Notes under the pieces: model-generated | Databases searched by the model: none | Told to the model about the DNA's origin: nothing | Seen by the model: the letters and a program-made list of their open reading frames with translations, nothing else | Program-made: the position numbers and the translations under genes | Assembly (NCBI GenBank): GCA_964644135.1 | Contig: CAZXWD010000001.1 | Coordinates: 17,593-81,592 of the forward strand | Length of the DNA: 64,000 bases | Reading direction: 5' to 3' | From: CAZMOK01 sp964644135 | GTDB lineage: Bacteria > Bacteroidota > Bacteroidia > Bacteroidales > JAGOPY01 | Part shown: positions 59,083-64,000 of the stretch, in pieces | How the letters are laid out: every line of letters starts with the position of its first letter | How positions within the stretch are numbered: position 1 is the stretch's first letter

Positions 59083-59912
59083 TATTCCTCCTCTTCTTCA
59101 CCTAATGGAGAGGTTGGATCGAGGTCTTCCTCTGCCGGCACATTTTTATTTTCGCCCGGATCTGGCATTACAGCTGTTTCATCCTGGACGCCTTCTTCTT
59201 CTTCTGAAGAGTTTACCGGTGTAGCTTTCTCGGGAATTTGTTCGGCCTGCTCCACGCCATCATAGTCTTCTCCGTGTTTCATGGCAATATAGCCCTTGTC
59301 TTCCAATGCTCTTACCATTGCAGATTCAAGTGCTGAATCATCCATCTGTTCGATCTCTCTGCGCTTCTCCTGGTCTTCTTCGCCCCAAATGCTGTATTGC
59401 TTGGCCGACATGAGCTTTAATCTTCTGTCAGTGATCCACTTCTCTACAGAGTCTAAACAGTTGTTACAGGCCCTGTGAAGCTTCTCAAAAGACGAATAGT
59501 TGTTCATGGTCAGCCTGGGTGTGGCCAGACCAATTTTTGAATCACAGCTTTCTATTGTTCCGGATATGACTATTCCGTCCTGAGAAATACTTATGCCTGT
59601 GACTTTTGTAGCATCGTAAATCCTTACAAGATCCATATAGATTGAAGTTTCCTCCTCCGTCAGCTCTTGCTTGTCAATGATCATTCCGTTTTTGATGTAC
59701 TTGTTGAAATCAGAACGCCAGTGCCGTGTAATGATCAGAAAATGCCTTCTGAGGTTCTGTACGAAGTTTATGATCTCTTCAGGTATCGGTGCCTTTATGT
59801 CTTCTTTGGCATCGTATATCAAAGATCCGTTTTCCTTTTCGCGTATACCGGTTCCTTCTACATGGATACCGTTGTAACCGCCGTCAATGAATTTGAATTT
59901 TTGTACTTTCAT
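59082..59912 (-). CDS. Protein of unknown function with acidic C-terminus
   Basis: 276 residues. The first 200 are mixed alpha/beta: GISISQDGIVISGTIESCDS is a clear beta hairpin and NYSSFEKLHRACNNCLDSVE is helical. The rest, about 75 residues, is very acidic and likely disordered (EEEEGVQDE, LGEEEEE). No family was recognised. The acidic tail recalls SSB or DNA-mimic proteins. It is directly coupled to the PD-(D/E)XK nuclease gene by TAATG, so the two probably act together, perhaps in recombination. Confidence 0.6.
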   Translation of the reverse strand: MKVQKFKFIDGGYNGIHVEGTGIREKENGSLIYDAKEDIKAPIPEEIINFVQNLRRHFLIITRHWRSDFNKYIKNGMIIDKQELTEEETSIYMDLVRIYDATKVTGISISQDGIVISGTIESCDSKIGLATPRLTMNNYSSFEKLHRACNNCLDSVEKWITDRRLKLMSAKQYSIWGEEDQEKRREIEQMDDSALESAMVRALEDKGYIAMKHGEDYDGVEQAEQIPEKATPVNSSEEEEGVQDETAVMPDPGENKNVPAEEDLDPTSPLGEEEEE

Positions 59913-59918
59913 AATAAT

Positions 59919-60197
59919 TTAACTATAAACAGGATTAATAATTCTTCCTCTTTCTTCTTCTCGCCACTCTTTTATGCATTTTTTCATCTGGGAATTGTCA
60001 GGAAAAATGAATACGGTGGCCATGACTTTTATACCGTCAAAATTCTTCAGTACGGTAAAGGATGGCTTGCCTCTGCTTACCCTTTCCTGGTACCGTCGAT
60101 GTGCGGTGATAGGAGTGCTTTGTAAATCTATTGCTCTCATAAGTCTGCAACCATACCTGGCGATATCCATCTGCTCGTCTGTGGTGTACTGTATCAT
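59919..60197 (-). CDS. Small hypothetical protein
   Basis: 92 residues: helical start (EQMDIARYGCRLMRAIDLQS), basic middle (HRRYQERVSRGKPS), a strand pair (IKVMATVFIFPDNS) and a helical end (KKCIKEWREEERGRI). No family was recognised. It is the first gene of the operon leading through the 276-residue protein, nuclease and hairpin protein; the next gene follows after six bases. A possible Bacteroidota -7 element lies 37 bases upstream. Confidence 0.55.
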   Translation of the reverse strand: MIQYTTDEQMDIARYGCRLMRAIDLQSTPITAHRRYQERVSRGKPSFTVLKNFDGIKVMATVFIFPDNSQMKKCIKEWREEERGRIINPVYS

Positions 60198-60233
60198 CGT
60201 AATTCAGTTTGGTAAAATGTTACGTTTTAGCTT

Positions 60234-60241
60234 CAAATGTA
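60234..60241 (-). promoter_or_regulatory. Possible Bacteroidota -7 element (TACATTTG)
   Basis: On the minus strand this reads TACATTTG, a match to TAnnTTTG. It lies 37 bases before the start of the 92-residue gene and within the 200-base gap that follows the RadC terminator, a sensible promoter place. The nearest TTTG (60274-60277) is too far upstream for the usual -33 spacing, so support is limited. Confidence 0.35.
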
Positions 60242-60289
60242 AAAAATCTATCGGAATCTGCACCTTACTTTTTCAAAAACTTTTCAAAA

Positions 60290-60319
60290 AAAGGCCGACC
60301 ATAAAACGGGCCGGCCTTT
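60290..60319 (-). terminator. Intrinsic terminator downstream of radC
   Basis: An eight-pair stem (aaaggccg/cggccttt) with internal GC extension is followed on the minus strand by seven T. It lies about 80 bases after the radC stop codon. The rest of the roughly 200-base gap (60198-60396) holds no gene that I can see, only this hairpin and the candidate promoter of the next operon. Confidence 0.7.
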
Positions 60320-60396
60320 CCCAGTAATTAACCAATAAACCAATCTATCTTGAAGCAAGATTAGGCTAAAGTAAGGATAATTTAATCCAATGTCAT

Positions 60397-61083
60397 TTAC
60401 ATATAACCTTGATCTGCAAATGAGAAAAAGTTATCCTTGCCGCCAACAATGATATGATCCAGAACAGGCACATCCAGTATCTTTCCTGATTCGATCATTT
60501 TTCTCGTTAACCTGATATCGGCTTCACTTGGCTGGGAGCTTCCTGAAGGATGATTATGAGCCAGTATAACGGCAGATCCGAACTCGTTAATAGCGGTTTT
60601 GAATATTCTTTTCGGATCGGCTACGGTTCCTGATATTCCACCTTCTGAAACTTTAACCGGTCTTATCAGCTTATTCGATCTGCTGAGAACAAGCACCCAG
60701 AACTCTTCATGTTTTAACCCTCTGAAGAAAGGATAAGTATGTTCGTAAACAATTCTTGAACTGGTAAACTTTTCATTTTGGTATTCGACCGGGTCATTCA
60801 ACCTCTGGCCCAGCTCCAGTGCTACCCGCAACCGGACAGCTGTTACAGGACCTATTCCTCTGATCCTGGAAAGTTGCTTTACTGACATGTTCTTTATTCT
60901 GGAAAGATCTTTACCGGCATCGGTATAAAGCTGCATAGCTGTCTGAACGCTGTTGTTTTCTTCCTTGCCCGTATTGATGATCAGGGATATTAACTCAACA
61001 ACGGTCATCTTTTGTAAGGCTCCATTTTGTGCTTTATAAATGGGCCGGTCTTCCAGTGCCCAGTTATTTATCTTCATCTTCAC
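60397..61083 (-). CDS. radC: RadC-family JAB-domain protein
   Basis: 228 residues in the standard RadC layout. The N-terminal helix-hairpin-helix region includes KQLSRIRGIGPVTAVRLRVA. The C-terminal JAB/MPN domain carries AVILAHNHPSGSSQPSEADI, the JAMM-like metal site (H-x-H-P-S-G ... S...D), and closes with LDHIIVGG. RadC proteins are frequent on phages and mobile elements. Their biochemical role is unsettled; a metalloprotease/isopeptidase-like or nuclease-related role has been proposed. The start overlaps the 330-residue gene by 20 bases; a second ATG two codons on is possible. Confidence 0.9.
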   Translation of the reverse strand: MKMKINNWALEDRPIYKAQNGALQKMTVVELISLIINTGKEENNSVQTAMQLYTDAGKDLSRIKNMSVKQLSRIRGIGPVTAVRLRVALELGQRLNDPVEYQNEKFTSSRIVYEHTYPFFRGLKHEEFWVLVLSRSNKLIRPVKVSEGGISGTVADPKRIFKTAINEFGSAVILAHNHPSGSSQPSEADIRLTRKMIESGKILDVPVLDHIIVGGKDNFFSFADQGYM

Positions 61084-62056
61084 CTCCTTCCTCGAATGTC
61101 AATTCGCTGTTAGTCCATACGCCACTGTCAAGACCTCCGCATATATCGTTGAGGCCATAGCCGTAAGAGCCGTCAACGCTAAACCGGTAAAACCCTTTTT
61201 GAATCTTCACCAGGCGGTCGGATTGTTGTTCAACCCCTGCAGATCCGTTCCATGAATCATGAAGCCAGATGTTGGTTCCTTTGGCAATGAACACATCTTC
61301 AGACATAAAAGACCTGTTAGTTGTAAAGCTATACAGATCTATCGTGCAGGTAAATACCAGGATGTTCGATCCGCTTGTTGTGTTATCGATGTTCTCTGAT
61401 AGTTTTTCAGCACTGATGACAGGATCTTTCCTCTCGGGCATGTCAGGATAGGTGGCATAAAGCTGGCCAAGATGCTCTTCGTTCATGTCTTTCCTGTCCT
61501 CGGGATCTCCGATATGAGCCTTGATAAACTCCCGGGGATTGATCTGAAGGAAATCCAGCAACTCTTCAATCCTCTCGTATGGATAGCCGCTGATTCCGAA
61601 TTCCCATCCTGAACAATCAAAGGTGATCGGATTAAGGTCTTTATTTATCGGCACCAGGTTTATATGCGGTTTTGTAAAGCGGTAAAGACTTTTAAAATCC
61701 AATCCTGTTAACATGAATTGACTTGCCCATCCAGTGAAATCATTTTTAAAAGTCTCTACAGTGTGATACCAATGGTTATAATACCACGCGGCAAGCCTTG
61801 AAACTTTGTCATCACTGAGCAGCTCACCGACATGTTCCCTTGTCAGATCCCACAGGTATTCATCGTTGGCCATCAACATTTCCGATTCGAATGAAAGTTG
61901 CTTATCCTCACTTTCCAGGATGTTCTGAATCTGGTCTTCTTCAAGATAAACATTGTTGTCAAATTCACCAATAACCTCCTTTTGATTAATCTCACAAAAG
62001 ACCGATCGTTTGATAGATCTTTCGATTACCTTTTTTGTTTCTGCAAATTTTCTCAT
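61064..62056 (-). CDS. Hypothetical protein in the accessory block
   Basis: 330 residues, no family recognised. The N-terminal half is helical and acidic (EEDQIQNILESEDKQLSFES, then DDKVSRLAAWYYNHWYHTVE). The C-terminal half is beta-rich with ISGYPYERIEELLDFLQIN, SGSNILVFTCTIDLYSF and a last segment GSYGYGLNDICGGLDSGVWT, ending in an acidic tail. Aromatic-rich parts suggest a folded soluble protein. The gene overlaps radC by 20 bases, so translation of the two is coupled and they may be functionally linked. Confidence 0.6.
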   Translation of the reverse strand: MRKFAETKKVIERSIKRSVFCEINQKEVIGEFDNNVYLEEDQIQNILESEDKQLSFESEMLMANDEYLWDLTREHVGELLSDDKVSRLAAWYYNHWYHTVETFKNDFTGWASQFMLTGLDFKSLYRFTKPHINLVPINKDLNPITFDCSGWEFGISGYPYERIEELLDFLQINPREFIKAHIGDPEDRKDMNEEHLGQLYATYPDMPERKDPVISAEKLSENIDNTTSGSNILVFTCTIDLYSFTTNRSFMSEDVFIAKGTNIWLHDSWNGSAGVEQQSDRLVKIQKGFYRFSVDGSYGYGLNDICGGLDSGVWTNSELTFEEGGEDEDK

Positions 62057-62098
62057 AATTACTGTAGTTGTTTAAAAGAAGGGTAATCGAATAAAAAA

Positions 62099-62121
62099 AG
62101 CCGCCTTTTTTACGGGCGGCT
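62099..62121 (-). terminator. Intrinsic terminator after the 133-residue gene
   Basis: On the minus strand a seven-pair GC-rich stem (agccgcc/ggcggct) with a nine-base loop is followed by seven T. It lies between the right-end small-gene operon and the 330-residue gene, suggesting that the latter and radC have their own promoter in the roughly 40 bases between. Confidence 0.8.
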
Positions 62122-62173
62122 TCTATCTGGTTTCTGCCAGAGCTCCATTTCCAGGAGCAGCTTTTAATTGTAA

Positions 62174-62575
62174 CTAAAGAGAATCAAGCTCTTTCCTCAA
62201 AGTATTGATCTTGTTGGTTATGATATTCTCCAGGTTGTTGTTAAACTCGTTTACGGCATCCCTGAGCTCAACAGCTTCTTCCATGTTAAAAGAAATTTCA
62301 TGGCTTTTTTCCTTATCTCCGACTATTTTCAGCGAATACCACTGGTTATGATTAGGCCCGGAAAATTTTATGGAGTGTCTTACTCCCATAAATTTATTAG
62401 CATTGACCAGGCTGGCCACTGTTGCGTCAAATTTTAGTTCAACCTGGTTTAGATTAAGGTCTCTTTCCATTTTTACCTCATCCCGTTCATGCGGAAACTG
62501 GTGAAAGAGGATCTTTTCGAGGGTTTCAATTTTGCTGTTGATTTCAACTGCTTTTTTAAGTGTGTACGTGTCCAT
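62174..62575 (-). CDS. Small helical hypothetical protein
   Basis: 133 residues with coiled-coil ends (LKKAVEINSKIETLEKILF and NNLENIITNKINTLRKELDS) and a strand-rich centre (FSGPNHNQWYSLKIVG). The layout of two coils around a beta core resembles a small oligomeric adaptor. No family was recognised. It is the last of four genes before a strong terminator; the preceding gene ends two bases before its start codon. Confidence 0.55.
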   Translation of the reverse strand: MDTYTLKKAVEINSKIETLEKILFHQFPHERDEVKMERDLNLNQVELKFDATVASLVNANKFMGVRHSIKFSGPNHNQWYSLKIVGDKEKSHEISFNMEEAVELRDAVNEFNNNLENIITNKINTLRKELDSL

Positions 62576-62577
62576 GT

Positions 62578-62868
62578 TTAATCTTGTTTTTCGTGAAACT
62601 TTTTCCTGAATAGCTTGTAAAGCTGTTTGCCGTGTTTTGTCGCAGTGTTTACTGCAATAAGGAATGTGTTGCGGTGCATGCCTTGTTCTATTGCTTTGTT
62701 GTCGTTAGTGGAAAGAGTCATGTATATTGCTGCCTCTTCTGCCTGGTCGTATGAGTCATAGTCGCCCAAAATCTTTTTCATGGCCATAGGATCATCGGCA
62801 GTATTCAAGCCTTCGTACCACACTACAACGTACGGCCTTTTGTAATTTTTGAATTCCCTGTATTCCAT
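62578..62868 (-). CDS. Small hypothetical protein
   Basis: 96 residues, starting YREFKNYKRPYVVVWYEGLN and ending in a basic helix (GKQLYKLFRKKFHEKQD). The central YDSYDQAEEAAIYMTLST is helical. No family was recognised. It is closely spaced to the 133-residue gene (two bases) and follows a hairpin that may reduce its expression. Confidence 0.55.
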   Translation of the reverse strand: MEYREFKNYKRPYVVVWYEGLNTADDPMAMKKILGDYDSYDQAEEAAIYMTLSTNDNKAIEQGMHRNTFLIAVNTATKHGKQLYKLFRKKFHEKQD

Positions 62869-62884
62869 AATGATTTATTTAAAA

Positions 62885-62910
62885 AAAAGGTAAGCTACTG
62901 CCTACCTTTT
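62885..62910 (-). terminator. Hairpin overlapping the end of the 144-residue gene
   Basis: An eight-pair stem (aaaaggta/tacctttt) with the gene's stop codon in its ten-base loop, followed on the minus strand by a run of T. Likely a leaky terminator between the 144- and 96-residue genes. Confidence 0.6.
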
Positions 62911-63329
62911 CTTTCATCCTCTTGGTTATCATCCGGAGTTTTCAATAGATAGTTGCGTGTCGATCTTTTTCGCCATCCCAACAGGGCCAGGTCATGAAGT
63001 TTCTGCCTTAGCCTCTCATAGACCGCGTCAGGATAATCATGAGTATCCCGATCATGGTATATACGTTCTGTCGTTGATATAATGCTTGAAAGGAGATGAT
63101 CCCTGTTCCGTAGAGCCCATTCAAGGTGAATGATCTCTTCTTCTATAGAAGATTCCTCATCAACGTAAATCACGTAAGATTGTTCTGGTGCTCCCAGGCA
63201 TTTTTTTATTCCATCTCGTTCTATCTCAAACCGAAAGCCGGCATTCAAACAGTGTATGACTAGCTCCTCGAAAAGATCGGCCTTTTCCTGAAGACTCATT
63301 TTCGATAGTTTAACTCTTAGATTTTCCAT
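62895..63329 (-). CDS. Hypothetical protein
   Basis: 144 residues. Helical N-terminus (SLQEKADLFEELVIHCLNAG), a beta hairpin (FEIERDGIKKCLGAPEQSYV), acidic DEESSIEEEIIHLEWALRNR and a C-terminal helical part with VYERLRQKLHDLALLGWRKR. No family was recognised. It overlaps the 215-residue gene by 20 bases and ends in a terminator-like hairpin. Probably an early phage protein given the block it lies in. Confidence 0.55.
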   Translation of the reverse strand: MENLRVKLSKMSLQEKADLFEELVIHCLNAGFRFEIERDGIKKCLGAPEQSYVIYVDEESSIEEEIIHLEWALRNRDHLLSSIISTTERIYHDRDTHDYPDAVYERLRQKLHDLALLGWRKRSTRNYLLKTPDDNQEDERKGRQ

Positions 63330-63957
63330 TTTTCCGGTGTTTTTTTAGTTCTTCAATCATTTGATCGTACATAATAAGCAAAGTCTCTGTCCTGACTTTG
63401 AAATCGGTTTCCAGCATCATCCTTCTCGCCATGACTACAAATTCCTCACGCACCTGTTCGGCAGCCTCGACGAATTTGTCTGTATCCGGCCTTAAAAGAT
63501 CATGCAAAGCTTTTCCTTGGAAGATCTTTTGTATCTTCTCCTGCATTATTTCCTGGTAAACAAGAGCATCTTCAGTATTCTTAAAACGTCCTACGTTTTG
63601 ATTGCACTCGTCTATGAGTATATTGGCCAGCTCACAATTCTTTTGCGTTTCAGGATCAGTACTGGGCCCGTAGTGCCCGATCAATCCCACACCGCTTTCT
63701 ACCACAGGTTCGTAATTTTCCCTGTAAAACTCTTCGTTGACCAGCCACTGATCATAGGGGGACTTCGGATTCCTGGCTATCCAGTCGCCGATCTTCGGAC
63801 TGCCATTCTCCCTGTCGCTATGGCTTACCGATAAGTCCCAGCGGAGATTTTCCGGACAGTTATCTGCCTGACTATGATGATAACTTCTGATATCATCCTC
63901 TGTGACAGGTCTTAGTTCCTGCTCAGTCGTTTTTCTGTGTCTTTTGAATTCATCCAT
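63310..63957 (-). CDS. Prophage-type protein with conserved N-terminal module
   Basis: 215 residues. Residues 45-80 read GSPKIGDWIARNPKSPYDQW with LVNEEFYRENYEPV after it, a module often seen at the start or end of small phage and mobile-element proteins ('GDmIArnP..p.D.WLV...yf..ny'). The C-terminal two thirds are helical (EDALVYQEIMQEKIQKIFQG, then KVRTETLLIMYDQMIEELKK). Its biochemical role is not known to me. It is the first visible gene of the right-end minus-strand operon and overlaps the next gene by 20 bases; the last 43 bases of the window are AT-rich and probably contain its promoter. Confidence 0.6.
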   Translation of the reverse strand: MDEFKRHRKTTEQELRPVTEDDIRSYHHSQADNCPENLRWDLSVSHSDRENGSPKIGDWIARNPKSPYDQWLVNEEFYRENYEPVVESGVGLIGHYGPSTDPETQKNCELANILIDECNQNVGRFKNTEDALVYQEIMQEKIQKIFQGKALHDLLRPDTDKFVEAAEQVREEFVVMARRMMLETDFKVRTETLLIMYDQMIEELKKHRKNGKSKS

Positions 63958-64000
63958 ATTATTCCTTTTTTTATAGGTTTATTGAATATACCCACCAGTT

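Noticed and set aside
1..64000. Integrase, attachment site or tRNA
   Set aside because: No recombinase motif, direct repeat pair or tRNA cloverleaf was seen in the window, so no claim of a prophage is made.

Overview
The window reads as part of one tailed bacteriophage genome (or prophage). It has short-tailed (podovirus-like) architecture and probably a Bacteroidota host. The phage call rests on a contiguous late block: terminase, portal, scaffold-like, capsid, adaptor, lysis, tail-nozzle, internal virion, giant ejected-type protein and fibre genes. A replication/recombination block accompanies it. The host call is inference from moderately AT-rich DNA, mostly weak Shine-Dalgarno sites, two TAnnTTTG-like boxes and a virion layout resembling crAss-like phages. 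No integrase, tRNA, rRNA, CRISPR array or insertion sequence was seen, so lifestyle is undetermined. Both edges cut the genome.

Layout. (1) Bases 1-8154, plus strand: the tail of an unidentified gene, then a replication/repair operon. It encodes an SF2 helicase, a winged-helix replication protein, a small basic protein, a primase-helicase, a Sak4-like ATPase, an SSB-like protein, a NinB-like protein, uracil-DNA glycosylase and a GroES-like protein. (2) A bidirectional terminator at about 8211-8228 separates this from everything to the right, which is on the minus strand. (3) Bases 8280-15175: a sulfotransferase-methyltransferase fusion, a two-headed glycosyltransferase and two collagen-like fibre proteins with Gly-X-Thr repeats. 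(4) Bases 15226-37028: a 5232-residue polyvalent protein, two internal virion proteins and a 1327-residue nozzle/muzzle-like protein. (5) Bases 37021-41234: two adaptor/ring-type proteins and a lysis cassette with an M15 peptidase, spanin-like and holin-like membrane proteins and a cupin. (6) Bases 41278-44377: three proteins with Sec signal peptides, one carrying YadA-head-like repeats. (7) Bases 44379-57707: further virion proteins, capsid, scaffold, portal, large terminase and a possible small terminase. (8) Bases 57784-63957: early or accessory genes including an Acb2/Tad1-like hairpin protein, a PD-(D/E)XK nuclease, RadC and several unknowns.

How it may work together. The left block copies and repairs DNA. 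The structural block builds a head, connector and short tail. The giant protein and its two smaller partners occupy the place of ejected core proteins such as T7 gp14-gp16. The giant protein carries a DFDGD motif in a context resembling the catalytic barrel of two-barrel RNA polymerases. It also carries motifs of ADP-ribosyltransferase, SLOG, ASCH, HExxH metallopeptidase and PD-(D/E)XK nuclease families, so it may be an injected multi-enzyme takeover package. The sugar-modifying enzymes beside the threonine-rich collagen fibres suggest that the fibres are glycosylated and that the glycan is further modified. The small hairpin protein is a candidate sponge for defence signalling nucleotides. 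All family calls are from reading motifs by eye; no database search was run.
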